Positions 24,385 to 34,550 of a DNA stretch of 64,000 nucleotides are shown here, in pieces (position 1 is the stretch's first letter; each line of letters starts with the position of its first letter). The DNA is taken from contig NZ_FXAU01000005.1 in assembly GCF_900177625.1 (NCBI RefSeq), positions 1 to 64,000 on the forward strand, given 5' to 3'. Both the position numbers and the translations under genes were made by a program. The notes beneath the pieces are model-generated. The model was not told the DNA's origin. It was given only the letters and a program-made list of their open reading frames with translations, and did not search any database. This DNA is from Sphingobacterium psychroaquaticum (lineage in GTDB: Bacteria > Bacteroidota > Bacteroidia > Sphingobacteriales > Sphingobacteriaceae).

Positions 24385-26313
24385 TTAAGAGACCATTGAA
24401 TCCGTTTTTATACCTTGCGTTAATCGCTTTACTTGTAATACAACAGATTCAGCATCATAACCACAAGCTTTCCATAGCTCTTTTTGTTCACCATGCTCTA
24501 TAACTTCATCCGGAATTCCTAAACGAATTACTTGCCCATTATATCCGTGATCTGACATAAATTCGAGAACAGCAGATCCAACACCTCCGACAATACAACC
24601 ATCCTCTATGGTCACGACCTTGCTGAACTTCCGAAAGACCTCATGTAACATTTCTTCATCCAAAGGTTTCACAAAACGTAGGTCATAATGTGCAGGATAA
24701 ATTCCCTCTTCGTTCAATACTTTTATCGCTTTGGTCGCTTCGTTTCCAATTGTTCCAAAACTTAATATGGCAACCTCTTCCCCATCGTTTAATTTACGCC
24801 CTTTACCAATGGCTATTTCTTGAAACGGTCGCTTCCAATCAACCATTACACCATTTCCGCGTGGGTATCGTATCGAGAATGGTCCTTGATCTGGAAGCTG
24901 AGAGGTATACATTAAATTCCGTAATTCTTCTTCGTTCATTGGTGCAGCAACAATCATATTCGGTACACAACGCATGTAAGCAATATCATAAGCTCCATGA
25001 TGCGTCGGGCCATCGGCTCCCACTAATCCTGCTCGATCTAAACAGAAAACCACATTTAATTTCTGCAGCGCAACATCATGAATAACCTGATCATAGGCCC
25101 GTTGCATAAATGTGGAATAAATCGTACAAAAAGGAACCATTCCTTGCGAGGCTAGCCCCGCACTAAACGTTACAGCATGCTGCTCAGCAATACCAACATC
25201 AAAAGATCTGTCAGGCATCGCCTTCATCATAATATTCATTGAAGATCCCGATGGCATCGCTGGGGTAATCCCCATAATCTTATCGTTAGCTTCAGCCAAT
25301 TCCACCAACGTATGTCCAAAAACATCCTGATATTTGGGTGGCTGTGGTTTATCAACAGGAGATTTTTTTATTTCGCCCGTTATTTTATCAAACAAACCTG
25401 GTGCATGCCATGTTGTTTGATCCTTCTCCGCCAAAGCATAGCCTTTACCTTTAACAGTTACCACATGTAACAATTTCGGTCCAGGAATATGTTTCAAATC
25501 CTCTATGGTACGCGTCAGTTTATTTACATCATGCCCGTCAACTGGGCCAAAGTATCTAAAGTTTAAAGATTCAAAAAGGTTTGCGTTCTTCAGTAATGTT
25601 CCTTTTATGCTTTGTTCCAGCTTTTTGGCCCAACCATAGGCATCCGGTCCATTTTTTGAAATCTTTGCCAAGACAGCAATCAGTTCATCTCTGAATTTGT
25701 TATAGCTCTTTGATGTGGTTATGCTGGTTAAATATTCCTTCATCGCTCCTACATTAGGATCAATGGACATACAGTTATCATTCAAGATAACGAGTAAGTT
25801 GGATTTTTCTATTCCCGCATGATTTAATGCTTCAAAAGCCATTCCTCCGGTCAAGGCGCCGTCGCCAATGATCGCAACATGTTGGCGATCGCTTTCACCT
25901 TTATAGGCCGAAGCAACAGCCATCCCGAGTGCAGCAGAGATGGAGGTCGAAGAGTGACCTACTCCAAATGTATCGTATGGACTCTCACTTCGTTTTGGAA
26001 AACCAGAAATACCACCATAAATACGATTGGTATGAAAAAGCTCTCTTCTTCCCGTTAATATTTTATGTCCATAAGCCTGATGTCCAACATCAAAAACAAT
26101 TTGATCGTAAGGTGTATTTAACGCATAATGTAATGCAACTGTTAATTCTACCACACCTAAACTGGCTGCAAAATGTCCTCCGTTGACCGAGACGATATCA
26201 ATTATAAATTGTCTAAGCTCGGTGCATACTTCTTCCAGCTGCTTTGCATTTAAATTTCGCAAATCGGATGGATAGTTTATCTGTTGTAATAGCGGACCTG
26301 CCTCTACTTGCAT
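24385..26313 (-). CDS. dxs: 1-deoxy-D-xylulose-5-phosphate synthase
   Basis: This 642-residue thiamine-diphosphate enzyme makes DXP from pyruvate and glyceraldehyde 3-phosphate, the first step of the non-mevalonate isoprenoid route. [16 protein letters not shown] and [18 protein letters not shown] (thiamine-diphosphate/metal motif) are in the N-terminal domain, and [18 protein letters not shown] is in the central transketolase domain. The start is MQVEAGP at 26313; a 20-codon upstream extension is not family-like. The isoprenoid product feeds, among others, menaquinone, for which mqnB is at 58.7 kb. Confidence 0.97.
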   Translation of the reverse strand: MQVEAGPLLQQINYPSDLRNLNAKQLEEVCTELRQFIIDIVSVNGGHFAASLGVVELTVALHYALNTPYDQIVFDVGHQAYGHKILTGRRELFHTNRIYGGISGFPKRSESPYDTFGVGHSSTSISAALGMAVASAYKGESDRQHVAIIGDGALTGGMAFEALNHAGIEKSNLLVILNDNCMSIDPNVGAMKEYLTSITTSKSYNKFRDELIAVLAKISKNGPDAYGWAKKLEQSIKGTLLKNANLFESLNFRYFGPVDGHDVNKLTRTIEDLKHIPGPKLLHVVTVKGKGYALAEKDQTTWHAPGLFDKITGEIKKSPVDKPQPPKYQDVFGHTLVELAEANDKIMGITPAMPSGSSMNIMMKAMPDRSFDVGIAEQHAVTFSAGLASQGMVPFCTIYSTFMQRAYDQVIHDVALQKLNVVFCLDRAGLVGADGPTHHGAYDIAYMRCVPNMIVAAPMNEEELRNLMYTSQLPDQGPFSIRYPRGNGVMVDWKRPFQEIAIGKGRKLNDGEEVAILSFGTIGNEATKAIKVLNEEGIYPAHYDLRFVKPLDEEMLHEVFRKFSKVVTIEDGCIVGGVGSAVLEFMSDHGYNGQVIRLGIPDEVIEHGEQKELWKACGYDAESVVLQVKRLTQGIKTDSMVS

Positions 26314-26454
26314 ATTTTTATTATCTATAAATAAGTTACAAATTAACGACTTATTCGTTAAACTACAGAACAATATAGGTAAATAATAGTTTAACTACTA
26401 CCCTAAACCTTGTAAAACTCACTGCTTTAAACTGAAAGTTCGGGTACAATTGTT

Positions 26455-26462
26455 TATTTTTG
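26455..26462 (+). promoter_or_regulatory. -7 element directly before scpA
   Basis: TATTTTTG ends 8 bases before the ATG at 26471, so the scpA mRNA has almost no leader. A longer frame from 26450 starts upstream of this box and is rejected. Confidence 0.5.
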
Positions 26463-26470
26463 GATTGAAT

Positions 26471-27214
26471 ATGCAAACAACAGCTTACGAAATTAAACTG
26501 GAGCAGTTTGAAGGTCCATTCGACCTGTTGCTCTTTTTTATCGAAAGGGATGAATTAAACATCCATGATATTCCTATTTCGAAGATTACAGATGAGTTTC
26601 TGGATTATATACAGAAAATGCAGTCTTTAAATATCGAGCTGGCAAGTGAATTCATTTTTGTTGCTTCCACGTTAATGCGTATCAAGGCCAAAATGCTTCT
26701 TCCACGGCCCGACCTGGATGATCCTGAAAATGAAATTGATCTAAAAAAGGAACTTACCCAGAAACTTATTTTATACAAGCAGTTTAAGGAAATCTGTGAA
26801 GAGATGCGCGTGCTTGAAGAAAATAGAAATAGACTTCATTCACGTGGAAATATAGAAGCAGATAATAAGATAGCTAGAAAAAAAGACCGTACAGATGAAG
26901 AATTAGCTTCCTTTGATTTGTATAAACTTATGATGATGTATGAAAAGATGATGTTCAACTTTACGCATCGGATTAAAGAGGTTACACATACCGTCATCAA
27001 ATATCCCTATACGATTGAACAACAAAAAAGAGCAATCGCTGACCTTATTGAGCTAAACAAAAAATTAGACTTTCATCAGATTGCTAAAAACTCAGAAAAT
27101 AAGGTGCAATTTGTCTATAATTTTCTGGCTATTCTGGAAATGTTACAGCAACGTCTCTTAGAGATCGAAATTGGTATTGGCTACAACAGCTTCAGCATCG
27201 AAAAAAGAGCTTAA
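26471..27214 (+). CDS. scpA: Segregation and condensation protein A
   Basis: The 247-residue kleisin starts MQTTAYEIKLEQFEGPFD, followed by LLLFFIERDELNIHDIPI, the ScpA signature. A helical middle and a C-terminal winged-helix part (residues about 165-245) follow. It bridges SMC heads in the condensin complex that organises newly replicated chromosome arms. It is convergent with the crotonase gene and only 2 bases separate their ends. scpB and smc are not in the window. Confidence 0.95.
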   Translation: MQTTAYEIKLEQFEGPFDLLLFFIERDELNIHDIPISKITDEFLDYIQKMQSLNIELASEFIFVASTLMRIKAKMLLPRPDLDDPENEIDLKKELTQKLILYKQFKEICEEMRVLEENRNRLHSRGNIEADNKIARKKDRTDEELASFDLYKLMMMYEKMMFNFTHRIKEVTHTVIKYPYTIEQQKRAIADLIELNKKLDFHQIAKNSENKVQFVYNFLAILEMLQQRLLEIEIGIGYNSFSIEKRA

Positions 27215-27216
27215 TA

Positions 27217-27927
27217 TTACTTTTCAATATCCCGTAGTGCAGCAAGCTTTTCCAAAAGGTAGTTATACCTTTTATCTGGTGTGATCATTGGCAATTCCTT
27301 TGCTGCGGATAACCCAGCAACCAGGGCCTTCGTCTCTACCGTATTGAATCGATCCACAAAAGTAAGAAAATCAACATCTTCTAAATTACGATCAACCAGT
27401 CCATATTCTTTGGCTTTTTCTCGATCAAAGTAATCCGTATTCAAACAAAGCTGAAGCATCATTTTTTCCGGCATAACTTTTAATAATCCTGCCATCACCT
27501 GAAAAGGAAATAAGCCAATGCTTAATTCCGGTAATCGAAACCGCACCTTTTCTGCAGCAAATACATAGGTACAATTTGCAATCAGTAAAAAGGCACCAGC
27601 AATAACATCTCCTTCCAAAATAGCGACCGAAGGCTTATTCAATTGCTCCATAACTTCACCCAAAGAGATTTCTTTATTTACAATATGAGGATTCTGAATA
27701 TCCAGACTTGGATCATTAAATGTCTTTAAATCCATTCCTGCACAAAAGACTGGCCCTTCAGCATTTATTAAAACTAACTTTACACGATCATCATAATTTG
27801 CAGACACTAAAGCATGACGTATCTCATTCACCATCGTTGGAGTAAATGCATTTCGTTTCTCTGGTCGTGCAAGTGTTAACGTAAATACAAAATTGGTAAT
27901 ATCTGTTTTTATATAATTATAGGTCAT
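27217..27927 (-). CDS. Enoyl-CoA hydratase/isomerase family protein, probable methylglutaconyl-CoA hydratase
   Basis: This 236-residue crotonase-fold protein has NAFTPTMVNEI, the oxyanion segment FCAGMDLKTF and RLPELSIGLFP near residue 135. The second catalytic Glu (PEL) is kept, but the first, normally in a GGGCELA-type motif, is replaced by hydrophobic sequence (IAGAFLLIANC). The neighbours are HMG-CoA lyase (1 base upstream), an acyl-CoA dehydrogenase and a carboxylase beta subunit. That context suggests it hydrates 3-methylglutaconyl-CoA in leucine breakdown. The missing Glu leaves other crotonase reactions possible. Confidence 0.85.
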   Translation of the reverse strand: MTYNYIKTDITNFVFTLTLARPEKRNAFTPTMVNEIRHALVSANYDDRVKLVLINAEGPVFCAGMDLKTFNDPSLDIQNPHIVNKEISLGEVMEQLNKPSVAILEGDVIAGAFLLIANCTYVFAAEKVRFRLPELSIGLFPFQVMAGLLKVMPEKMMLQLCLNTDYFDREKAKEYGLVDRNLEDVDFLTFVDRFNTVETKALVAGLSAAKELPMITPDKRYNYLLEKLAALRDIEK

Positions 27928-28776
27928 TTATTTCTGTATTAATTCCTGAAAACCTTGCATAAGATGCTGTACTTCACCTTCTTTTACCTGTTTAAATCTA
28001 CGTAACAATATTTCTGTTGGAATGTTTCCTACCAAATCATCTTGTGCAAAGGGACATCCACCGTATCCCATCATTGCTCCCTCAAAAATACGACAGCCTG
28101 CCCGATGCGCCGCGTCCACTTTTAGGGATGCATCTTCGACCCTACTGTGTAAGTGCAAACTTAATTCAACATCCGGAAAACGGTGACGCGTGGCTGTAAA
28201 AATATCATGTACTACACCTGGCGTAGCTTCAGCCGTGGTATCCGCCAAAGAGAACTTATAAATACCTAATTCACCTAGTTTTTCCATCCATTCCAAAACA
28301 AGATCGGCATGCCAAGCATCTTTATATGGATTTCCAAAAGCCATAGATATATACACCATCAATTCTTGTTTACCCGCTTGTGCCATAACATCTTTTGCCT
28401 TCTCCACAGACTGATATGCTTCTTCAATCGATTGATTGGCGTTTCGCTTCTGGAAGGTTTCCGAAATAGAAAATGGATACCCTAAATAATCTATATTTTG
28501 ATAGGGCGCTGCTCGAACGGCACCTTTCACATTCGCTATAATAGCAATCAATTTACTTTCTTTTTTATCTATACTATCAACTAAAATAGCCGTATCCTCC
28601 ATTTGGGGTACTGCTTTAGGAGAAACAAAACTACCAAAATCAATAAAGTCAATCAGCCGACTGTTCGCCAACTGATTGATATATGCTACTTTTCGTTCCG
28701 TTGGAATAAATTTGTCTATTCCCTGAATCGCATCTCGCGGACAATCTACAATCTGTATATGTTCTTTTTTAGACAT
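27928..28776 (-). CDS. Hydroxymethylglutaryl-CoA lyase
   Basis: The 282-residue TIM-barrel lyase splits HMG-CoA into acetoacetate and acetyl-CoA. It shows VDCPRDAIQG near the N-terminus (the metal-binding Asp of the usual GPRDGLQ), SLADTTAEATP, SLHLHSR with metal-binding His, and GGCPFAQDDLVGN with the catalytic Cys. The sequence is divergent from textbook HMGCL, as often in Bacteroidota. It overlaps the end of the acyl-CoA dehydrogenase gene by 8 bases and abuts the crotonase gene, so the three form one operon. Confidence 0.9.
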   Translation of the reverse strand: MSKKEHIQIVDCPRDAIQGIDKFIPTERKVAYINQLANSRLIDFIDFGSFVSPKAVPQMEDTAILVDSIDKKESKLIAIIANVKGAVRAAPYQNIDYLGYPFSISETFQKRNANQSIEEAYQSVEKAKDVMAQAGKQELMVYISMAFGNPYKDAWHADLVLEWMEKLGELGIYKFSLADTTAEATPGVVHDIFTATRHRFPDVELSLHLHSRVEDASLKVDAAHRAGCRIFEGAMMGYGGCPFAQDDLVGNIPTEILLRRFKQVKEGEVQHLMQGFQELIQK

Positions 28777-29917
28777 CTTTCTTAATCTCCCTGGCTATTA
28801 CCATCTTTTGTATTGCACTTGTTCCTTCTCCTATTGTACAAAGTTTAGCGTCGCGGAAGAATTTTTCCGCTGGAAAATCTTTTGTAAAACCATATCCACC
28901 ATGAATCTGTACACTTTCGTTGGATACTTCTACAGCCACTTCCGAAGCATAAAGTTTTGCCATAGCGCCTTCTTTAGTGACCTTAAGTCCTTCATTTTTC
29001 AGCTGACCGGCTTGTCTTACTAATAACTCCGAAGCCTCTATTTTTGTTGCCATATCCGCTAATTTAAAACCAACATCCTGAAAATTAAATATTGGTTGAC
29101 CAAATTGTTCCCGTTCGTTAGCATAACGTAACGCACATTCATAAGCACCTCTTGCGATACCCAACGACAAAGCTGCAATAGAAATACGTCCGCCATCTAA
29201 CAGTTTCAAAGCTTGCACAAAACCATCTCCTTCCTCTCCGATAACCTGATCCTTGTGGACGCGGCAGTTATCAAAAAACAAACTCGCCGTCTCTGAAGCA
29301 CGCATGCCCAACTTATCGATTTTCTGTCCAGCAGAAAATCCGGGTGTTCCCTTCTCCATAATAAAGGCTGTAACATTTCTCTTATGCCCTTTCTCGCCTG
29401 TACGAACCATTACAACAGCTACATCACCACTAATGGCATGTGTGATAAATGTCTTAGAGCCATTAATAATATAATAATCTCCATCTTTCACAGCAGTCGT
29501 TGCCAAACCACCGGCATCTGATCCTGAACCGGTTTCCGTTAATCCCCAAGCCCCTATCCATTCAGCGGTTGCTAATTTAGGCAAGTACCTTCTTTTCTGT
29601 TCTTCATTTGCAAAGGATAAGATATGATTTGTGCACAAGGAATTATGTGCCGCAACCGATAAACCAATAGATCCACACACTTTCGAAATCTCATCAAGTA
29701 TCGTTATATACTCTTGATATCCGAGTCCGGATCCATTATATGCTTCGGGAACAAGAATTCCCATAAAGCCCTGCTGTCCCATTTTTTTAAAGAGTTCGAC
29801 GGGAAAGAATTGCTTCTCATCCCAGTCCATAATATGTGGTTTGATAAAATCTTTGGCAAATTGGCGAGCACTTTCTCGAACCAAAGCTAATTGCTCATTT
29901 TCGTATGTATGTAACAT
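28769..29917 (-). CDS. Acyl-CoA dehydrogenase (isovaleryl-CoA dehydrogenase role suggested by context)
   Basis: The 382-residue flavoprotein has WGLTETGSGSDAGGL, DKLGMRASET and the C-terminal IHGGYGFTKDFP and IGEGTSAIQKMVIARE. The glutamate in IGEGTS is the catalytic base position of short- and medium-chain dehydrogenases. In classical isovaleryl-CoA dehydrogenase that position is not Glu and the base sits in an LERL segment; here the matching place reads GGRI. Active-site type is therefore SCAD-like, while the operon (HMG-CoA lyase, crotonase, divergent carboxylase) argues for a branched-chain substrate. It leads the leftward three-gene operon. Confidence 0.92.
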   Translation of the reverse strand: MLHTYENEQLALVRESARQFAKDFIKPHIMDWDEKQFFPVELFKKMGQQGFMGILVPEAYNGSGLGYQEYITILDEISKVCGSIGLSVAAHNSLCTNHILSFANEEQKRRYLPKLATAEWIGAWGLTETGSGSDAGGLATTAVKDGDYYIINGSKTFITHAISGDVAVVMVRTGEKGHKRNVTAFIMEKGTPGFSAGQKIDKLGMRASETASLFFDNCRVHKDQVIGEEGDGFVQALKLLDGGRISIAALSLGIARGAYECALRYANEREQFGQPIFNFQDVGFKLADMATKIEASELLVRQAGQLKNEGLKVTKEGAMAKLYASEVAVEVSNESVQIHGGYGFTKDFPAEKFFRDAKLCTIGEGTSAIQKMVIAREIKKDV

Positions 29918-30038
29918 AATATTTTGTAAGTTTACACTGGATTTGTGAAAAATATAAAAAACAATTGATAATTTAAAATTTTTATAATTTCATAACATTC
30001 TACCATTTATAAATTACAATAATTAAAACCACGTAAGT

Positions 30039-31646
30039 ATGCAAGATTTACTGGACCTTCTAAAGCAAAAAACCGAGAAGCTTCAATTGGGAGGTGGATT
30101 ATCGAAAATTGAGAAACATAAAGAGAAAGGCAAGCTCACTGCTTGGGAACGAATCACCTATTTATTGGACGACAACCAGCCCTATGTGGAAATAGGCAAG
30201 TTTGCTGCCGATGGTATGTATGTCGAACATGGAGGCTGCCCTAATGCTGGTGTAGTTGTGGTTTTAGGTTATGTTAGCGGTCGCTTATGTGTGGTCGTTT
30301 CCAACGATGCTACAGTAAAAGCAGGTGCTTGGTTTCCGATGACGGGCAAAAAAAATCTTCGTGCTCAAGAAATCGCTATGGAAAACCATATTCCTATTAT
30401 CTACTTGGTCGATTCCGCTGGCGTATACCTACCGATGCAAGATGAAATTTTCCCGGACAAAGAACACTTTGGTCGCATTTTTAGAAATAATGCCAAATTA
30501 TCTTCGATGGGCATTCCACAGATATCCGCCATCATGGGTTCTTGCGTAGCAGGAGGAGCTTATTTGCCCATCATGTCGGATTATGCTTTAATTGTTGAAG
30601 GAACAGGGTCTGTCTTTTTAGCGGGTTCCTATTTAGTTCGTTCCTCCATAGGCGAGGTTATTGATAATGAAACACTTGGTGGTGCTACTACACATTGTGA
30701 AATTTCGGGCGTAACAGATAACAAATACCCCGATGATAACAGCTGTCTGGACGCTATTCGTAATATAGTTGATAAATTTGGACACCATGAGCATGCCCAT
30801 TTTTCACGTAAAACGCCAATTGCCCCAGCATACAAACCGAAAGCACTATATGATATTTTACCGCTCGATCGATTAAAATCGTATGATATGCGGGAGTTGC
30901 TAAAGACTATTGTCGATGCCGATTCGATGGAAGAATATAAAAAGGATTATGGAAAAACGATCCTTTGTACGCTAGCGCGTATTGATGGCTGGGCGGTCGG
31001 TATTGTAGCCAACCAACGGGAAGTCGTTAAGGCTAAAAAGCCAGGAAATACAACAGAGATGCAAATGGGCGGTGTGATATATTCTGACTCAGCCGATAAA
31101 GCTGCTCGATTTATTATGAACTGTAATCAGCAAAAAATACCTTTAATATTTTTTCAGGATGTAACAGGATTTATGGTCGGTTCGCGCTCTGAGCAAGGCG
31201 GTATTATTAAGGACGGTGCCAAAATGGTGAATGCTATGGCTAATTCAGTCGTTCCTAAATTCACCTTTATCGTAGGTAACAGCTATGGTGCCGGAAACTA
31301 TGCGATGTGTGGAAAGGCATACGATCCACGTTTAATTTATGCTTGGCCGACGGCAAGCATGGCTGTTATGAGTGGTGCTGCTGCTGGTAAAACGCTGCTC
31401 CAAATACAAGAAGCAACCCTAAAAGGAAAAGGCACTACTTTATCGGATGAAGATAAAAAGGAACTACTTGCTAAAATAGAAGCACAATATAATGAACAAC
31501 TGAGTCCCTATTATGCCGCAGCACGATTATGGGTCGATGGTGTTATCGACCCAGCTGAAACGCGAAACATCATTTCTATGGGTATAGAAGCAGCAAATCA
31601 TAACCCCACTATTGAAAAATACAATGTAGGGGTTATTCAAACTTAA
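30039..31646 (+). CDS. Acyl-CoA carboxylase beta subunit, probable methylcrotonyl-CoA carboxylase carboxyltransferase
   Basis: This 535-residue carboxyltransferase carries the two crotonase-like halves: GSCVAGGAYLPIMSDYALIV in the first, VTGFMVGSRSEQGGIIKDGA and NSYGAGNYAMCGKAYDPR in the second. It transfers carboxyl from biotin to an acyl-CoA, here probably 3-methylcrotonyl-CoA given the leucine-pathway neighbours read divergently. The partner alpha subunit with biotin carboxylase and biotin carrier is not in the window, although it is usually next door. Propionyl-CoA is the main alternative substrate. Confidence 0.9.
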   Translation: MQDLLDLLKQKTEKLQLGGGLSKIEKHKEKGKLTAWERITYLLDDNQPYVEIGKFAADGMYVEHGGCPNAGVVVVLGYVSGRLCVVVSNDATVKAGAWFPMTGKKNLRAQEIAMENHIPIIYLVDSAGVYLPMQDEIFPDKEHFGRIFRNNAKLSSMGIPQISAIMGSCVAGGAYLPIMSDYALIVEGTGSVFLAGSYLVRSSIGEVIDNETLGGATTHCEISGVTDNKYPDDNSCLDAIRNIVDKFGHHEHAHFSRKTPIAPAYKPKALYDILPLDRLKSYDMRELLKTIVDADSMEEYKKDYGKTILCTLARIDGWAVGIVANQREVVKAKKPGNTTEMQMGGVIYSDSADKAARFIMNCNQQKIPLIFFQDVTGFMVGSRSEQGGIIKDGAKMVNAMANSVVPKFTFIVGNSYGAGNYAMCGKAYDPRLIYAWPTASMAVMSGAAAGKTLLQIQEATLKGKGTTLSDEDKKELLAKIEAQYNEQLSPYYAAARLWVDGVIDPAETRNIISMGIEAANHNPTIEKYNVGVIQT

Positions 31647-31660
31647 TCGTTGATTTTCTG

Positions 31661-32461
31661 CTATAAAGAGCGTTTACCAATAGTAAAACCGTAGCCGACA
31701 CTTATCGTGAGATTGCGACCAATACCCGCACTTTCATAGCGTCTATTAACTGTTGGCTGTTCGTCTATTGTCGTTGACAATTCACCATATGATTTCTCTA
31801 AAGGCTGCTGTAAAGTAGCGTTTAGAGAAATAAAACTTTTCCGGCTCACAAAATAGTGACTGCTGATTCCTACATTCAGTAAACTACCCGACGCGCGCTG
31901 TGTGTATATATTTCGCTGCTTTGAACCATCTTCGAGTGTTTTACTCTTATCAGAATCGCGATCCATAAGGAACAATCCATAACCAAATCCTACTCGTGGA
32001 TGAATATCCCAACGTTTTGTTTCTATACGATACAATAATCCCGCATCCACAGTATAAGCCGGAACAAAGCCTCCATAAAATACGCGCAGTAATATTTCAC
32101 CAACTGGTATAGCGTCATAAAATGCGGAACTTTTCTCATCCAAATAATCAAGTTTAAGACCAGCATACCAACCTATTTTATTGGAAAATAGGTGATTTAT
32201 TCTAATGGAAGAAGATAGTGCTATATCTTGTCGTGTTCCCATTAGTTCTCGATCCGGATGATTTTTAGAACCTGATAGATCGGCACTCGCGCCAACCGAA
32301 AAAATCTCTACTTTAACATAATTTCTCTTGTGGCTTTCTACACGTGAAACACTATCCTGCGCTTGTACCGATAGATTTAATCCACTCATCATCAAGGCAC
32401 TTAGTCCACTATAAAAAAATATTTTTCTCTTTTTTAAGAATTTTAGGTGTTTTGGATTCAT
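31661..32461 (-). CDS. Secreted or outer-membrane beta-barrel protein of unknown function
   Basis: This 266-residue protein has a positively charged N-terminus and a signal peptide (cleavage near residue 34, VQAQ). It is followed by alternating hydrophobic strands with many Gly and aromatic residues, ending SVGYGFTIGKRSL, as in small outer-membrane barrels. No family was recognised. It is convergent with the carboxylase gene (14 bases apart) and lies downstream of the acetoacetyl-CoA synthetase gene on the same strand. A link to leucine metabolism is not supported. Confidence 0.7.
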   Translation of the reverse strand: MNPKHLKFLKKRKIFFYSGLSALMMSGLNLSVQAQDSVSRVESHKRNYVKVEIFSVGASADLSGSKNHPDRELMGTRQDIALSSSIRINHLFSNKIGWYAGLKLDYLDEKSSAFYDAIPVGEILLRVFYGGFVPAYTVDAGLLYRIETKRWDIHPRVGFGYGLFLMDRDSDKSKTLEDGSKQRNIYTQRASGSLLNVGISSHYFVSRKSFISLNATLQQPLEKSYGELSTTIDEQPTVNRRYESAGIGRNLTISVGYGFTIGKRSL

Positions 32462-32551
32462 TTATTTATAAAACATTAGTTTTCAAATATATAAAAACTA
32501 ATGTTTTTCGGGTAATTGGGAACATATATGTTACCAAAACATACCTATCCC

Positions 32552-34462
32552 TTACCTATCCTTAGCGAGTTCAGCATAGGCCATCAGGCATTCCGGATTA
32601 CGCATAATATCTTTTGAAACTGCGTTTTCTATCGATGCACCGGAAAATATCTTCTTAATTGGTATCTCTAATTTCTTACCACTTAAGGTATACGGAATAT
32701 CATCGACTTCATAAAATGTATCCGGCACGTGGCGCGGACTATAAGCTGTCCGTAATCCCTGCTTAATTTGTTGTGTGGTTTCCTCCAGAAGACCATTGGG
32801 TACTAATTGTAAGAAAATAATCATGGTGCTGTTTCCATGTTCATCTTCGATACTGATCACTAAACTATCTACTACAGAGTCTAAAGCATTAACAACATTA
32901 TAAATTTCCGCGGTTCCAATACGAACTCCACCTCTATTTAGTGTAGCATCTGATCGTCCAAACATTTGTATGCCACCGTGCTCATTGATTTTTATCCAAT
33001 CACCATGGCTCCACAGACCATTTTGCTGTTCAAAATAACTGGATCTATACTTTGTATTTTCCGGATCATTCCAAAATTTCAAAGGCATCGAGGGCATGGG
33101 TTGTTTTATAACCAACTCTCCTACCTCATTTATTACCTCGTTCCATTGATCATTAACAGCTACAATATCAGAGCCCAATGTACGACATTGGATCTCTCCA
33201 GCATAAACTGGAAGATATGCACATCCCGATAAAAAGGCACTGCATACATCCGTTCCTCCACTCAATGATATAATATGTACATCTGGAAATTTATATTGTA
33301 AATTTTCGAATGTTGCAATAGGAAGAGGGGATCCCGTAGAACCAATTACTTTTGGATAATAATCTTTAATTTCTAAATCATGTATCGCAGAGAAATATGC
33401 GGCGCCTGCTCCTAAATGATGAACCTCCGATCGCCGAACAAAAGACCAAAACGAGGTATGTTCTTTGTGTTGTATTGCCCCATTAAAAATACATAAAGTT
33501 GCGCCACATAATAAGCTTGACAAGGCATAATTCCACATCATCCAGCCTGTGGTTGTATACCATAAATAGTTTTCGCCAGGCAAAACATTCTGGTGCAAGG
33601 CCAATGCCTTATAGTGTTCTAGGAGATTTCCACCTGTACGATGTGTGATAGCTTTGGGTTTTCCAGTCGTCCCTGACGAGTATAAAATCCAAATTGGAAA
33701 ATCAAATTCTACGCGTTCAAATCCTAAATCATGTGCCTGGTATCCACTTAAAAAGGAACGCCACAGTTCATTATCCACCTGTACAACAGTGGATAAAGAA
33801 GGAATATTTGCTTTTAGAAAATCTAAAGTATCCGTCTTTATGAATTTCCTACCATTATATTGATATGCCGTTTCGACAAATAAAACTTTTGGTGTTATTT
33901 GCTGAAAACGTTCGAGGATACTCGCATCTCCGAAATCAGGCGAACAGCAGGACCAAATAGCCCCCAACGAATTAACGGCTAAAAATATAGCGGTACTATC
34001 GATCGTATTATTAAGGACCGCGGCAACACGATCTCCCTTTTGCACGCCTCTATCACGCAGATACTGTTGCATTATAGAAACTTTATCCCGCAATTCCTTC
34101 CATGTTACCTCCTTATATTCAACCTCTTCATCGGCATAGCGTAAAGCAATATCGGAATCTAATTTATTCTTAAAAATATGTTCGGCATAGCTCAAAGAGA
34201 TCCCTGAAAACCAGCGCGCATCGACAAAATCAAGGGCTTGATTATCCCACTCTAACACGGTATTATATGTGCCCGAATAAGATAAATCAAAATACATCAA
34301 AGCAGCTTCCCAAAATTTATCAATCTGTTGGACGGACCAGTCGTGCAATGCTGAATAATTTAAAAAAGACCGATTATTATGCAGCTCGACATGTTGCTGA
34401 AAACTATATAATGCCGAAGATTTACTATACTGTTCTGAAGGTTCCCAAATAGGTTTTCTCAT
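32552..34462 (-). CDS. Acetoacetate--CoA ligase
   Basis: This 636-residue acyl-adenylating enzyme has the P-loop-like AMP motif LYSSGTTGKPKAITH and the C-terminal LSGKKLEIPIKK with the adenylation lysine. The N-terminal WEPSEQ and the ARWFSGISLSYAEH segment are typical of acetoacetyl-CoA synthetase rather than acetyl-CoA synthetase. It would re-activate the acetoacetate released by HMG-CoA lyase, so that leucine carbon ends as acetyl-CoA. It sits 0.9 kb after the carboxylase gene, consistent with that pathway. Confidence 0.9.
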   Translation of the reverse strand: MRKPIWEPSEQYSKSSALYSFQQHVELHNNRSFLNYSALHDWSVQQIDKFWEAALMYFDLSYSGTYNTVLEWDNQALDFVDARWFSGISLSYAEHIFKNKLDSDIALRYADEEVEYKEVTWKELRDKVSIMQQYLRDRGVQKGDRVAAVLNNTIDSTAIFLAVNSLGAIWSCCSPDFGDASILERFQQITPKVLFVETAYQYNGRKFIKTDTLDFLKANIPSLSTVVQVDNELWRSFLSGYQAHDLGFERVEFDFPIWILYSSGTTGKPKAITHRTGGNLLEHYKALALHQNVLPGENYLWYTTTGWMMWNYALSSLLCGATLCIFNGAIQHKEHTSFWSFVRRSEVHHLGAGAAYFSAIHDLEIKDYYPKVIGSTGSPLPIATFENLQYKFPDVHIISLSGGTDVCSAFLSGCAYLPVYAGEIQCRTLGSDIVAVNDQWNEVINEVGELVIKQPMPSMPLKFWNDPENTKYRSSYFEQQNGLWSHGDWIKINEHGGIQMFGRSDATLNRGGVRIGTAEIYNVVNALDSVVDSLVISIEDEHGNSTMIIFLQLVPNGLLEETTQQIKQGLRTAYSPRHVPDTFYEVDDIPYTLSGKKLEIPIKKIFSGASIENAVSKDIMRNPECLMAYAELAKDR

Positions 34463-34501
34463 CTCACTTACAATTGGTTAACAAGCTTTAAAGATAAGAA
34501 A

Positions 34502-34528
34502 AAAGTCCGTGACATACACGGACTTTTA
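34502..34528 (-). terminator. Terminator after thiL
   Basis: AAAAGTCCGTG (34502-34512) pairs perfectly with CACGGACTTTT (34518-34528), between thiL and the acetoacetate--CoA ligase gene on the minus strand. Confidence 0.88.
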
Positions 34529-34550
34529 GGGATATTAGGTATTCTAAAAT

